Source: Acetobacter syzygii
GTDB lineage: Bacteria; Pseudomonadota; Alphaproteobacteria; Acetobacterales; Acetobacteraceae
Assembly: GCF_000964225.1 (NCBI RefSeq)
Contig: NZ_BAMZ01000016.1
Span: forward strand, 19,530-83,529
Direction of reading: 5' to 3'
DNA length: 64,000 bases
In this document: piece after piece, positions 35,236-45,543 of the stretch
Layout of the letters: each line of letters opens with the position of its first letter
Numbering within the stretch: position 1 is the stretch's first letter
Made by a program: the position numbers and the translations under genes
The notes under the pieces: model-generated
What the model saw: only the letters and a program-made list of their open reading frames with translations
What the model was told of the DNA's origin: nothing
Database searches by the model: none

Positions 35236-37932
35236 ATGCTGAACAAGACTTTTGAGCCTGCACAAACAGAAAACCGGCTGTACGAATTGTGGGAAAGCAA
35301 AAAAGCTTTCTCTGCGCAGCCAGCAAGCGACAAAAAACCTTTTACAATCATGATCCCACCACCCAATGTTACCGGCACGCTCCATATGGGCCACGCGTTA
35401 ACCATGACGTTGCAGGACACTCTGATCCGATGGAAAAGGATGCAGGGGTTTGATACGCTCTGGCAGCCCGGAACCGACCACGCAGGCATTGCCACACAAA
35501 TGGTGGTCGAGCGCACACTCGCAGCAGAAGGCAATACCACTCGGCAGGAAATGGGGCGGGATGCCTTTATTGAACGTGTGTGGCAATGGAAAGAAGAATC
35601 CGGTGGAGGAATCACCCGCCAGCTCCGCCGCCTTGGCGCTTCGCTGGATTGGCCACGCGAGCGTTTTACCATGGACGAAGGGCTGTCTCGCGCTGTTAAG
35701 GAAGTTTTTGTCTCGCTCTACAAAGAGGGCCTGATCTACCGCGACAGACGCCTTGTAAACTGGGACCCAACATTCCGCTCCGCCATTTCCGATCTGGAAG
35801 TAGAAAGCAAAGATGTTGCGGGAAATCTCTGGTACATCCGCTATCCGGTTGAGGGCGATAACAGCGCCAGCATTACCGTTGCGACCACCAGACCGGAAAC
35901 CATGCTGGGTGATACAGCGGTTGCTGTTCACCCAGAAGACGAACGCTACAAAAATCTGATTGGCAAATCCGTCCGCCTGCCATTAACTGGGCGCTTGATC
36001 CCCATTGTGGCGGATGAACACTCCGACCCGGAAAAAGGGACGGGAGCAGTTAAAATAACACCAGCGCATGACTTTAATGACTTTGAAGTCGGTCGCAGGC
36101 ACCAGCTCCCCATGCTTAGCATTCTCGATGAACAGGCACGCATTGTGCTTGATGAAATCGAAGCCGAGTTAAACGCCATAAATGGTCTGGCAGACCCTGC
36201 ATTTGTGCGCTCACTAGCCGGAGTATCTCGGGAAGAGGCGCGTAAGACCATTGTGGCCAAGCTGGAAGAAACCGGCTGGCTGGAAAAAATTGAACCTCAC
36301 CGTCATCAGGTTCCACATGCAGAACGGGGTGGGGCCGTTATTGAACCACGCCTGACAACCCAGTGGTACTGCGATGCTGGCAAACTGGCCGGTCCCGCCA
36401 TTGAGGCCATTACCTCTGGCCGTGCCAGCTTTATACCAAAGCAATGGGAAAACACGTTTTTTGCGTGGATGCGTGACATTCAGCCTTGGTGCATTTCCCG
36501 TCAGTTGTGGTGGGGGCACCGTATTCCCGCGTGGTATGGCCCAGACGGCCATGTTTTTGTTGCGCATGATGGGGAAGATGCACACAAGCAGGCCGAACTC
36601 CATTATGGCAAAACAGAAGCCCTTACCCAGGATGAAGATGTTCTGGATACATGGTTCTCATCTGCCCTATGGCCGTTCTCTACCCTCGGCTGGCCAGACA
36701 AAACGCCCGAACTCGACCGTTATTATCCAACAGACGTTCTGGTAACGGGTTTTGACATCATCTTCTTCTGGGTCGCCAGAATGATGATGATGGGGCAGCA
36801 CTTCATGCACGATGTGCCATTCCGTAACATCTTCATCCACGGGCTGGTGCGTGACGAGCACGGACAAAAAATGTCCAAAAGTAAAGGCAATGGCATCGAT
36901 CCGCTGGAGTTGATTGAAGATTACGGCGCCGATGCCATGCGCTTTACCATCTGCGCTCTTACCGGCATTGGGCGCGACGTAAAGCTGGGTCGCAAACGGG
37001 TTGAAGACTACCGTTCATTTATTACAAAGCTCTGGAATGCAGCACGCTTTTGCGAAATGAACGGAGTTAAGGCTCCTGTTGATTTTGACCCCAAACGGGT
37101 TCAATCACCATTAGGTCGCTGGATTATAGCCGAAGCCGCATCTGCCATCACGGAAGCAACCCGTGCACTGGAAGCTTATCGGTTTGATGAATATGCGCTC
37201 ACCTGCTACCGTTTTGTCTGGAACCGTTTTTGCGATTGGTTCTTGGAATTTGCCAAACCTGTTTTTAACTCTCAAAATGATCAGGAAGCGGCCGAAATTC
37301 GGAACGTGGCAGGCTATGTGCTTGGTGTTATCCTGCGCTTGCTCCAACCTGTTGTACCCTTTGTAACAGACACGTTGTGGCACTCTTTTGGCTTTGGTGA
37401 AGAGGGCAGCCTGATCGCCGCAGACTGGCCAGAACCCATTCTTCCAGCCGGGGCAGAAGAAGCAGAAGCTGAGTGTGGCCAGATCATCCGCCTGATTACG
37501 GAAATCCGTACCGTACGGGCGGAAATGAATGTTCCTCCCTCCCAGACTGCGCCTATCCTGCTAAAAGACGCTACACCTCTTACACTGGAACGCATCCAGC
37601 GCTGGCAGGAAGCCATCAGCCGCATGGCTCGGGTGACGGAAATCAACTCGCTTACAGGTGATATCCCAACAGGATCTGCTCAAGCTGTAGTAGATGAAGC
37701 CACCGTCATTATCCCGCTTGAAGGATTGATTGATCTGGCTGTTGAGCGAGAACGCCTGAAAAAAGAATTGGCAAAAGCAGAAGACGAAGTCGCCAAGACC
37801 GAGAAAAAACTTGGGAATGAAAACTTTGTTAACCGCGCAAAGCCTGATGTTGTGCAGGAAATGCGCGACCGACTGGAAAATCAGCAGGGTGAATGCACGC
37901 GCCTGAAGGCAGCATTGACCCGCATAGCCTGA
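35236..37932 (+). CDS. valS: Valyl-tRNA synthetase
   Basis: With the ATG at 35236 the product has 898 residues. It shows class I synthetase motifs HMGH (50-53) and KMSKS (545-549), the editing domain, the anticodon-binding domain and the C-terminal coiled-coil arm (residues ~825-895, RERLKKELAKAEDEVAKTEKK). An earlier in-frame ATG at 35173 would add 21 unlikely residues. It charges tRNA-Val in the cytoplasm. No T-box is visible upstream. Confidence 0.97.
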   Translation: MLNKTFEPAQTENRLYELWESKKAFSAQPASDKKPFTIMIPPPNVTGTLHMGHALTMTLQDTLIRWKRMQGFDTLWQPGTDHAGIATQMVVERTLAAEGNTTRQEMGRDAFIERVWQWKEESGGGITRQLRRLGASLDWPRERFTMDEGLSRAVKEVFVSLYKEGLIYRDRRLVNWDPTFRSAISDLEVESKDVAGNLWYIRYPVEGDNSASITVATTRPETMLGDTAVAVHPEDERYKNLIGKSVRLPLTGRLIPIVADEHSDPEKGTGAVKITPAHDFNDFEVGRRHQLPMLSILDEQARIVLDEIEAELNAINGLADPAFVRSLAGVSREEARKTIVAKLEETGWLEKIEPHRHQVPHAERGGAVIEPRLTTQWYCDAGKLAGPAIEAITSGRASFIPKQWENTFFAWMRDIQPWCISRQLWWGHRIPAWYGPDGHVFVAHDGEDAHKQAELHYGKTEALTQDEDVLDTWFSSALWPFSTLGWPDKTPELDRYYPTDVLVTGFDIIFFWVARMMMMGQHFMHDVPFRNIFIHGLVRDEHGQKMSKSKGNGIDPLELIEDYGADAMRFTICALTGIGRDVKLGRKRVEDYRSFITKLWNAARFCEMNGVKAPVDFDPKRVQSPLGRWIIAEAASAITEATRALEAYRFDEYALTCYRFVWNRFCDWFLEFAKPVFNSQNDQEAAEIRNVAGYVLGVILRLLQPVVPFVTDTLWHSFGFGEEGSLIAADWPEPILPAGAEEAEAECGQIIRLITEIRTVRAEMNVPPSQTAPILLKDATPLTLERIQRWQEAISRMARVTEINSLTGDIPTGSAQAVVDEATVIIPLEGLIDLAVERERLKKELAKAEDEVAKTEKKLGNENFVNRAKPDVVQEMRDRLENQQGECTRLKAALTRIA

Positions 37933-37998
37933 TAATTTCTTACTCCCTCATCAGTTCCATGGCTGGTGGGGGAGGAAAACTGGGAAGGATTGGTGGAT

Positions 37999-38538
37999 AT
38001 GACAGAAACAGCGGTATTAGGTGGCGGTTGTTTCTGGTGTTTGGATGCCGTTTATCGCCAGATGCGCGGCATTATTTCCGTCACTACTGGCTACGCAGGG
38101 GGTAAGGTCGATCACCCGACTTACCAGCAGGTCTGCTCAGGACAGACCGGTCACGCAGAGGTGGTCCAACTTACATGGAATTCTGAAATTCTGGACTACC
38201 GGGAAATTCTGGAAAGTTTTTTTGTTCTGCATGATCCAACCACACTGAACAGGCAGGGGCATGATATTGGCACCCAATATCGTTCTGTCATTTTTTATAC
38301 ATCAGCCCAGCAACACACCGTTGCTAAAGAGGTATTACAAGCAGTAACAGATCATAATCTGTGGGAGGCCAAGCCTGTTACACAATTATGTCCACTCACG
38401 ACTTTCTGGCCAGCTGAACCTGAGCATAACAATTATTATGCACAACATCCCAGTGCTGGATATTGCCAGGTTGTGATTGCCCCCAAGCTTGCCAAAGCCC
38501 GACAGACTCTCAGCCACCTTTTACTGCCTGCTGGCTGA
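37999..38538 (+). CDS. msrA: Peptide-methionine (S)-S-oxide reductase MsrA
   Basis: I start at the ATG 37999, preceded by GGTGGA, giving 179 residues. The catalytic GCFWC motif (Cys11) is at the N-terminus, followed by GYAGG, GHAEVVQ and GTQYRSVIFY. The enzyme repairs oxidised methionine with thioredoxin. Its stop codon abuts the stop of the convergent ABC ATPase gene with no gap. Confidence 0.95.
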   Translation: MTETAVLGGGCFWCLDAVYRQMRGIISVTTGYAGGKVDHPTYQQVCSGQTGHAEVVQLTWNSEILDYREILESFFVLHDPTTLNRQGHDIGTQYRSVIFYTSAQQHTVAKEVLQAVTDHNLWEAKPVTQLCPLTTFWPAEPEHNNYYAQHPSAGYCQVVIAPKLAKARQTLSHLLLPAG

Positions 38539-39894
38539 TTATTCGCGACTATCATCAGGCAGAAAAAAGCGGTCGCTTTCTTCATCATAATCAAACAGTT
38601 CGGCAAAGCGGGTCCAGCCAATAATAGTCTGGAGCGTCTGCCGCGCATAATCGGGGGACATGCTCGCCTCCAGCTCATCCCGGAAGCGCTCAGCTTTAAC
38701 ACTATGCGTTGGGCGTTCATCCAGTAGCGCACAAATCATTTTCACCAATGGTACATGATGCCGCAGAGCATGACCCATGATCGCCTTGCGTTCTTCCAGA
38801 TCGCTCAAAACAAAATGAACGCCCTCATTGGTCAGAAGGATATCCCCATCCTCCAGCTCCGCCAGAGCAAGCAACTCCAAAGATTCCCCGAGCGGGAACA
38901 GATCATCAAGCTCAAGTTGTAGTTTTTCCGCCAACATAGGCAAATCAGCCCTTCCATTAAGGGGAGGGGCAGCCAAAGCCTCCAACATGCCAATCATCAT
39001 AGTAATCGAGACTGGTACGAGCGCCCTGAATGCTGGTGCCATGGATGTCGCAGCCGTGGAACGGTGCATCAGATCCGCTTCGGAAATAATCGGAGCCCGT
39101 TGCGTCATCAAAGCATAAATATGATCGACCAGTTGCCGAAAAGCCGCATCCTCGCGGTTACGCGGATGAGGGAAGGGGACTGGCAGAACGTGAGCAATGC
39201 GACCCGGATTAGATGATGAAATAACAATCCGATCACACATCAACACCGCTTCTTCAATGTTGTGCGTTACAATTAATATGCTCTGTACGGACAGCTTGTT
39301 GTCTGACCATAATTCGATCAAATCAGTCCGCAGATTTTCGGCTGTCAGCACATCCAGAGCTGAGAACGGTTCATCCATCAGCAGAAGTGCCGGGTTAACA
39401 ACCAAGGCCCGAGCAAGTCCAACACGTTGCTGCATTCCGCCAGAGAGTTCCTTGGGCCAGGCATTCTCATACCCACCCAAGCCAATCAGATCTATGGCGT
39501 TTTCCACCAAGGCATCACGTTCATTCGCTGGCGTTCCTTTTGCATCCAGTCCAAGAGCGACATTTTCTTCAATTGTCATCCATGGAAACAACGCAAAGGA
39601 TTGAAACACAACAGCTACATCTTGCGTTGGGCCTTTAAGTGGTTCTCCTTTCCACAGAACTTCACCAGATGTCGGCGGCAGCAACCCGGCAATAATGCGC
39701 AGCAAGGTTGATTTGCCGGACCCAGACCGGCCCAAAAGACCAACAATTTCCCCCGCATGAATAGTCAGATTGACGTCATCCAGCACCTGTACATCTGCGG
39801 TACTGTCTTTGTGGTAGAATTGCCGGACATGCCGCAACTCCGCCAGAACAGTCTGATGCGACGCAGCGCGTCCGGATTGGGAGGGAAACACCAT
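38539..39894 (-). CDS. ABC transporter ATP-binding protein with AAA-associated C-terminal domain (nitrate/sulfonate-type)
   Basis: The 451-residue protein has an ABC domain in residues 15-270: Walker A GRSGSGKST (55-63), signature LSGGMQQR and Walker B LLLMDEPFSALD. A C-terminal ~170-residue domain follows that resembles the AAA-associated domain of some such transporters (LELDDLFPLGESLELLALAELEDGDI, FRDELEASMSPDYARQTLQTII). It is the last gene of the ubiE-coaBC-dut-permease operon. No periplasmic binding protein is nearby. Substrate is unknown. Confidence 0.88.
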   Translation of the reverse strand: MVFPSQSGRAASHQTVLAELRHVRQFYHKDSTADVQVLDDVNLTIHAGEIVGLLGRSGSGKSTLLRIIAGLLPPTSGEVLWKGEPLKGPTQDVAVVFQSFALFPWMTIEENVALGLDAKGTPANERDALVENAIDLIGLGGYENAWPKELSGGMQQRVGLARALVVNPALLLMDEPFSALDVLTAENLRTDLIELWSDNKLSVQSILIVTHNIEEAVLMCDRIVISSSNPGRIAHVLPVPFPHPRNREDAAFRQLVDHIYALMTQRAPIISEADLMHRSTAATSMAPAFRALVPVSITMMIGMLEALAAPPLNGRADLPMLAEKLQLELDDLFPLGESLELLALAELEDGDILLTNEGVHFVLSDLEERKAIMGHALRHHVPLVKMICALLDERPTHSVKAERFRDELEASMSPDYARQTLQTIIGWTRFAELFDYDEESDRFFLPDDSRE

Positions 39895-39909
39895 TACAGG
39901 TCAGTCCGT

Positions 39910-41655
39910 TCAATTCAGTTTCAGGCGGCGGGCAACATAATCAGATAAAGGACGCCACAAAAATACATTCAGCAGCATCATAAACAGGCACATAACGATT
40001 GCACCTAATGCAACAGCACTGACATTCCCTTGGGTCGCTGCATTCGCCATAAAGCTTCCAATGCCATTGACGCTTATAATCTGCGGCCCCCATTGCAACC
40101 ATTCTGCTGCAATGGCAGCATTCCACGCGTTACTGGTCGCGGCAACCAGCCCTGCCAAATAATAGGGCAAAATACCCGGCAACAGAACCTTGCGCCACCA
40201 AAGCCCTCTTTTAACATTCAGGTTGCGTGCTGCCTCCAGCAGATCAGAAGGATAAGCCGCAGCCCCGGCTAACACTCCCAGTGCAATATACCATTGAGCC
40301 CCCAGCACAATGAGAGGAGATTGCCAGATAGGCGGCATGGAAGAACATGCAACAAACGCCATGGCCCAGAAGGGAAAAAGCAAATTAGCCGGGAACACCG
40401 CACAATATTGGATAAATCTTTCAACACGTCCCGTGTAGGAAGAGCGTAATCCCAGCCATACCCCAAGTGGTATCCAAACCAGAGAAACCAGCCCTACCAT
40501 AAGCAGAATACGCAAGCCTGTTATTCCGCAAGAAAAAATAGCTGTGGAAATCATGGGCAAATCATGGAGTGCATAAAACCGTGGCCAAAGCAGCACACCA
40601 ATCAATCCAAACAGCGCAATAGCCATAAAGCCCCTTATACGGGCATGCTTTGCGTCGACACCCTCATCCTCATTAAACTGAACATAACGTGCGCCCAGCG
40701 GCAGTCGGCTAAATTTACGTCCAATTCCTACGCAAAAAAGAATGCACAGACGAAAGACACGTGTACGGCGTAAAAGCTTGAGGAACCAAGGCTCCACAAG
40801 AGGTGCTTCGCCAGATTTTCCGGGTTGGAAGCGCACAGCCCATACAGATAGGGGACGAAACAAGAACTGATCAAAAAGAACAATAACGCCCAGCATGACC
40901 AGAAGTGCAACAAGCAATGCCGCCACATTTCTATCGCTCACGGCTTGTCGAACATATGACCCAAGACCAGCAAAAAGCCAGTTATGACCGTCAAGCACCA
41001 CACTTTCTGCATACAAGGCGGCAAACCAGCTCCCCCCCATGGATAGCATGGTTTTCCGCACCAATGCTGGAATGGCAAACGGAACCTCCAATTGCCAGAA
41101 CCGCTGCCAAGATGTGAGACCAAAGCAACAGGCAACGTCTTCCAGTTCTGCTGGCACGCCATAAAAACGCTGGCACATCACCTGCACCATCCCCCAGAAC
41201 TGGCTACACCAAATGGTCAGGACAACAACAAACTCCGCGCCAACAGCCTGTGCGGGCATTTGATAATGCAGGAAAGGAATAACCAAAAAAGGAACAGCCA
41301 AAACCGGAAATGACTGCCCGACATCCATGAAGGGAAGGAGGCATCTGGCAGCCCAGCGGCTTCTGAAAATGAAACCTACGCACAACAAGGCGGACAAAAG
41401 GGACAACATAAGGCCAGCCAGCATGCGCCCTATGGTCTGCACCACATAATTGGGCAGATAAACCAGTTCCAACGGCAGCGCTGGAGCAAAACCCGTACCG
41501 CTGGCACCCAATGCAGGCAACCAGCTCACAGCAAATAGAATAGCAGAAAAAACTATAAACCCAGCCAACCATATTCCTTTACGGTTCCGGCATGGCGCAG
41601 GAAGCGAGGAACACAACTCCGGAGAAAAAGAAAATTCCTGCTTTCGGTCGTTCAT
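39910..41655 (-). CDS. Fused two-domain ABC transporter permease
   Basis: The 581-residue inner-membrane protein contains two permease halves in one chain. The first is about residues 60-260 (helices, then the loop [25 protein letters not shown]), the second about 375-575 (loop [30 protein letters not shown]). Both loops match the EAA-type coupling motif of nitrate/sulfonate/taurine importers. It overlaps dut by four bases and precedes the ATPase by 15 bases. Without a binding protein its direction and substrate are unclear. Confidence 0.87.
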   Translation of the reverse strand: MNDRKQEFSFSPELCSSLPAPCRNRKGIWLAGFIVFSAILFAVSWLPALGASGTGFAPALPLELVYLPNYVVQTIGRMLAGLMLSLLSALLCVGFIFRSRWAARCLLPFMDVGQSFPVLAVPFLVIPFLHYQMPAQAVGAEFVVVLTIWCSQFWGMVQVMCQRFYGVPAELEDVACCFGLTSWQRFWQLEVPFAIPALVRKTMLSMGGSWFAALYAESVVLDGHNWLFAGLGSYVRQAVSDRNVAALLVALLVMLGVIVLFDQFLFRPLSVWAVRFQPGKSGEAPLVEPWFLKLLRRTRVFRLCILFCVGIGRKFSRLPLGARYVQFNEDEGVDAKHARIRGFMAIALFGLIGVLLWPRFYALHDLPMISTAIFSCGITGLRILLMVGLVSLVWIPLGVWLGLRSSYTGRVERFIQYCAVFPANLLFPFWAMAFVACSSMPPIWQSPLIVLGAQWYIALGVLAGAAAYPSDLLEAARNLNVKRGLWWRKVLLPGILPYYLAGLVAATSNAWNAAIAAEWLQWGPQIISVNGIGSFMANAATQGNVSAVALGAIVMCLFMMLLNVFLWRPLSDYVARRLKLN

Positions 41656-42131
41656 GATGCTCCTGTTCCTGTACTGCCAAACCCTCCCGCACCACGCTCG
41701 GTTTTATCCAGATCATCACACTCAAGCCATGTCGCGCGGACAACTGGGGCAATCACAGCCTGTGCAATACGCATACCACGTTCGATAACAAAAGGTTCCT
41801 GACCTGCATTCATAACAATCACGCAAACTTCGCCACGATAATCTTCATCGATGGTACCCGGCGCATTTGGCAACACAATGCCATGCTTGAGTGCCAGCCC
41901 GGATCTGGGACGCACCTGCAATTCATAACCTTCGGGTAAAGCAATACTTAACCCTGTGGGCACAAGTGCTCTTTGTCCCGGTGCCAGGCTTACTGGAGCA
42001 TCAACTGCTGCCAAAAGGTCCATTCCTGCGGCACCAGAGGTTGCATAGGCGGGAAGAGGCAGGTCCATTCCATGAGACAGCCGCCGAACCCTGATTGCTA
42101 CGGTTCCAGTCTGTTGTTCAAAGGCGGACAT
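41652..42131 (-). CDS. dut: dUTP diphosphatase
   Basis: The 159-residue protein has all five dUTPase motifs: [41 protein letters not shown] and the C-terminal GAGGFGSTG. The homotrimer hydrolyses dUTP to dUMP. It follows coaBC by 33 bases and its end overlaps the ABC permease start by four bases, showing coupled translation. Confidence 0.96.
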   Translation of the reverse strand: MSAFEQQTGTVAIRVRRLSHGMDLPLPAYATSGAAGMDLLAAVDAPVSLAPGQRALVPTGLSIALPEGYELQVRPRSGLALKHGIVLPNAPGTIDEDYRGEVCVIVMNAGQEPFVIERGMRIAQAVIAPVVRATWLECDDLDKTERGAGGFGSTGTGAS

Positions 42132-42164
42132 GCACTACTCCTTAAGAATTAATAAATTTACGTA

Positions 42165-43397
42165 TCACCGTTCTTCAGAAATCCAGACCGTTATACGTTC
42201 TACGATCTGTTTTGCCACGTCCGCTTTGCTCATTCTGGGCCACTGCTCAACATTGTCTGAGGTAATCAGCACGACCTGATTGTCCTGCCCCCCCATAACC
42301 CCTGTGTGAGGGCTGACATCGTTAGCCACAATCCAGTCACATCCCTTGCGCTCACGCTTGGCTTTGGCGTGATCAATTACATTTTCAGTTTCCGCAGCAA
42401 AGCCTATAACCAACTTGGGACGACCCGCGCTTTTGGTTGAAAGCTCGGCCAGAATGTCCGGATTAGGTACCAAGGTCAGAGGGGGCGCTACATCAGCTTC
42501 GCCTGTTTTTTTTATTTTTTGCCCAGCTTCATGTGCTGGTCGCCAGTCTGCCACAGCAGCCGTACAGACTGCCACGTCAAACTGTCCACTCTCCATAACA
42601 AGAGCGTACATCTCACGAGCAGTCTCACAGACCAGATACTTTACCCCCGCTGGTGGAGAAAGAGAGACTGGACCACTCACAAGCAATACATTCGCACCGG
42701 CATCAGCCAGAGCCGAAGCAATGGCAAACCCCTGCTGTCCGGACGATCTATTGGCAAGGTAACGCACAGGGTCCAGCGGTTCATGCGTTGGACCTGCAGT
42801 CACCAACACCCGGCACCCCGCCAAAGAACCTACCTCTGCTTGTTTTCGACGAAAAAACGCCAAGACAGCATCTTTAATATCAGATGGTTCCGGCATACGG
42901 CCGGGGCCAAACTCTCCACACGCCATGGGACCACTCACAGGCGGTAGAATATCCACGCCACGGGCAGCCAGAACAGTAACGCTGTTCTGCGTGGCAGGGT
43001 GCTCCCACATCCGTACATTCATAGCCGGGACAGCCATAACTGGCGCGCTGGTCGCCAATAGCAAGGCTCCGGCCAGATCATCTGCCATACCGTTCGCCAT
43101 ACGCGCCAGAAGATTGGCAGATGCAGGACAAACCAGCACAATATCCGCCCAGCGAGAGAGAGCGATATGCCCCATTTCCTGCTCAGCGGTGAGAGAAAAC
43201 AGGTCCGTATGCACTGGTTGCCCACTCAGTGCCTGCAGCGTTAACGGGGTTACAAACTGGCGACCACCCTCGGTGAGAACGCAGCGAACCTGAACACCTT
43301 CTGCAAGCAGAAGTCGAACGAGTTCCGGTGCTTTGAAGGCCGCAATACTACCGCCAACAATCAGCAGAACCGAGCGGGAGGGAGAGGCTGCAGACAT
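42165..43397 (-). CDS. coaBC: Bifunctional phosphopantothenoylcysteine decarboxylase/phosphopantothenate-cysteine ligase
   Basis: The 410-residue protein has the flavoprotein CoaC domain (GGSIAAFKAPELVRLL, PAMNVRMWEHPATQ, the substrate-clamp CGEFGPGRMPEP with its Cys) and the CoaB domain from about residue 190 (VTAGPTHEPLDPVRYLANRSSGQQG). It performs two steps of coenzyme A synthesis. It starts six bases after ubiE stops. Confidence 0.96.
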   Translation of the reverse strand: MSAASPSRSVLLIVGGSIAAFKAPELVRLLLAEGVQVRCVLTEGGRQFVTPLTLQALSGQPVHTDLFSLTAEQEMGHIALSRWADIVLVCPASANLLARMANGMADDLAGALLLATSAPVMAVPAMNVRMWEHPATQNSVTVLAARGVDILPPVSGPMACGEFGPGRMPEPSDIKDAVLAFFRRKQAEVGSLAGCRVLVTAGPTHEPLDPVRYLANRSSGQQGFAIASALADAGANVLLVSGPVSLSPPAGVKYLVCETAREMYALVMESGQFDVAVCTAAVADWRPAHEAGQKIKKTGEADVAPPLTLVPNPDILAELSTKSAGRPKLVIGFAAETENVIDHAKAKRERKGCDWIVANDVSPHTGVMGGQDNQVVLITSDNVEQWPRMSKADVAKQIVERITVWISEER

Positions 43398-43403
43398 ACC
43401 AGA

Positions 43404-44186
43404 TCAGATGCGCCAACCAGAGTGAATCGCGGCAATCCCGCCAGAAAGGGATTGATAGCGCACATGAGACAAACCTGCCTCCCGGAACATATCCGCCAGA
43501 GTTTCCTGATCGGGGAACATACGAATGCTCTCGGCCAGATACTGGTAGCTATCCCGGTCCTTGGCAACCAGACCACCCATAGCAGGCAGAACCTTGAAGG
43601 ACCACGCATCATAGATCGGCGCCAGTGCAGCAACCTGCACACGAGAGAATTCAAGGCACAAAAAGCGGCCACCTGGCTTGAGGACACGCCGCGCTTCGCG
43701 AATTACCGCCAGCTTGTCCGTGCAATTGCGCAATCCAAAAGCAATGGATACCCGATCCACGGACATATCACGCACAGGAATAGCCTCAGCATCCACTACG
43801 CAAAAAGACAGGTCAGACACCAGTCCGCGATTCAGTGCACGGTCTCGCCCGACCGAGAGCATACTGCGATTAATATCGGTCATAACAACGGGACCACCAC
43901 CCGCCTTGAGCCAGCCGAAGGAAATATCCCCCGTGCCTCCAGCCAGATCCAGCAAGGTTAGTCCGGGCTGGGGACCAAGCTCCGTTACGAATATGCGTTT
44001 CCATATTCGATGGATTCCGAGCGACATGATATCATTCATCACGTCGTACTGTCCGGCCACGCTGTCGAACACGCCGCGGACGAGGTTTTTCTTTTCTTCC
44101 TTCCTGACGGAGCGGAAGCCAAAATCCGTTTCTTCCACTGGTACGTCAGAAGGAGCGGGGGAGGGCGCAAAAGAGTTGTCGGTCAT
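43404..44186 (-). CDS. ubiE: Ubiquinone/menaquinone methyltransferase UbiE
   Basis: The 260-residue SAM enzyme has VFDSVAGQYDVMNDIMSLGIHRIWK, the SAM loop LLDLAGGTGDIS, and IAFGLRN, all typical for UbiE. It adds the C-methyl group in ubiquinone synthesis, needed for the respiratory oxidases of acetic acid bacteria. It heads a five-gene reverse operon. Only 29 bases separate it from the divergent mutM, so at least one promoter must lie inside a gene. Confidence 0.96.
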   Translation of the reverse strand: MTDNSFAPSPAPSDVPVEETDFGFRSVRKEEKKNLVRGVFDSVAGQYDVMNDIMSLGIHRIWKRIFVTELGPQPGLTLLDLAGGTGDISFGWLKAGGGPVVMTDINRSMLSVGRDRALNRGLVSDLSFCVVDAEAIPVRDMSVDRVSIAFGLRNCTDKLAVIREARRVLKPGGRFLCLEFSRVQVAALAPIYDAWSFKVLPAMGGLVAKDRDSYQYLAESIRMFPDQETLADMFREAGLSHVRYQSLSGGIAAIHSGWRI

Positions 44187-44215
44187 GGGTTTCCTCTATA
44201 CCCTGCTTTATAGCC

Positions 44216-45055
44216 ATGCCGGAACTCCCCGAAGTAGAAACCGTGATGCGCGGTATGCAGATCGCCCTGCAGGATCGCACAATTATGCAAACCATCATCC
44301 GTCGCCATGACCTGAGATGGCGGATTCCTGCCGATTTTTCGAAGCAGGTTACGGGTGCCACAATCCAGAGTTTTTATCGGCGCGGAAAATATATTCTTAT
44401 TCGCCTGTCCTGCGGACAATCGATTGTCCTGCATTTAGGCATGTCCGGACGTATCCTGCTCGATTCTCCAACCGCACCAGAACCCCACGAACACGTGGTC
44501 TTTGTAACGGACGACGGCAAACGCTGCGGTTACATTGATCCACGTCGTTTTGGTATGCTGGATCTGATCCCCACAGATAAAGAAGAAACATACCGCGCGT
44601 TCATCAATATGGGACCAGAACCGTTAGGCAACGGTTTTAACGCTCAAACACTGCTTGTCGCGGGCAAAGGGCGACGAATGCCCATAAAACCTTTTTTGCT
44701 GGACCAGCACGTTGTTGCCGGGCTGGGAAATATTTATGTGTGTGAGGCTCTGTTCAGGGCATCCATTTCCCCCACTATGCCAGCCAGCAATTTAACTCCG
44801 CGAGCCGCTGGCGTTCTGGTGCGGGCAATTCGTGCTGTTTTGCAGGAAGCCATTGCAGCGGGAGGATCCAGCCTTAAAGATTACGCACGCCCAGAGGGTG
44901 GTCTTGGCTACTTCCAACACGCATGGCAGGTTTATGGTAAAAAAAACCAGCCATGCCCAAAATGCCCCGGCACACCCACATGCGTGGGCGTGCAGCATAT
45001 GACGCAGGCTGGACGCACCACTTTTTTCTGCCCTCTCCACCAGAAAAACGGGTAA
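44216..45055 (+). CDS. mutM: Formamidopyrimidine-DNA glycosylase MutM
   Basis: The 279-residue protein begins with the catalytic PELPEVE and has the H2TH region (DQHVVAGLGNIYVCEALF). The C-terminal zinc finger has Cys247 and Cys250 (CPKC) and then FFCPLHQ, so the fourth ligand is His275 rather than the usual Cys, with Cys272 kept. The enzyme removes 8-oxoguanine. The unusual finger still offers four zinc ligands, so activity is likely. Confidence 0.95.
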   Translation: MPELPEVETVMRGMQIALQDRTIMQTIIRRHDLRWRIPADFSKQVTGATIQSFYRRGKYILIRLSCGQSIVLHLGMSGRILLDSPTAPEPHEHVVFVTDDGKRCGYIDPRRFGMLDLIPTDKEETYRAFINMGPEPLGNGFNAQTLLVAGKGRRMPIKPFLLDQHVVAGLGNIYVCEALFRASISPTMPASNLTPRAAGVLVRAIRAVLQEAIAAGGSSLKDYARPEGGLGYFQHAWQVYGKKNQPCPKCPGTPTCVGVQHMTQAGRTTFFCPLHQKNG

Positions 45056-45191
45056 AATTCGAGCGCTTGCCCCTGATCGTGCTTGACGGAAAGCACATGC
45101 GTGCATTACAGCACCGCTTACTCTTTGTGCAGACGGGCCTCGGCGCGTCGGCACCTTATTTTTTTCTTAGTGCTGGACAGAATAGAAACCC

Positions 45192-45461
45192 ATGGCGAAT
45201 ATCGCTTCGGCGCGTAAGCGCATCCGGCAGACCGCGAAGCGGACTGCCCGTAACACGGCCCGCAAATCTCGTATGCGTACTTTCATCAAGAAAGTAGAAA
45301 CCGCGATTGAATCCGGGGATCAGGCAGCCGCACGTGAAGCCCTGCGCATTGCACAGCCCGAAATCCAGCGCGCTGCAAGCAAAGGCGTTGCGCACCACAA
45401 CACCGTTGCACGCAAGATCTCTCGCCTGTCTGCCCGTATCAAGGCACTGGCAACAGCATAA
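45192..45461 (+). CDS. rpsT: 30S ribosomal protein S20
   Basis: The 89-residue, very basic protein reads [20 protein letters not shown] then [11 protein letters not shown], as in S20. It binds 16S rRNA. A hairpin terminator follows and dnaA is next, the usual alphaproteobacterial order. Confidence 0.97.
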   Translation: MANIASARKRIRQTAKRTARNTARKSRMRTFIKKVETAIESGDQAAAREALRIAQPEIQRAASKGVAHHNTVARKISRLSARIKALATA

Positions 45462-45508
45462 GAGAGCAATCTGGCAACCGTATTCGGTTGTTTTGTGATT
45501 GTTTGTGG

Positions 45509-45543
45509 CAAAGCCGAATCATCATGCCGATGGTTCGGCTTTG
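45509..45543 (+). terminator. Terminator after rpsT
   Basis: CAAAGCCGAA (45509-45518) pairs with TTCGGCTTTG (45534-45543) with further inner pairing ATC/GAT, followed by TTTTTTG. Confidence 0.75.
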
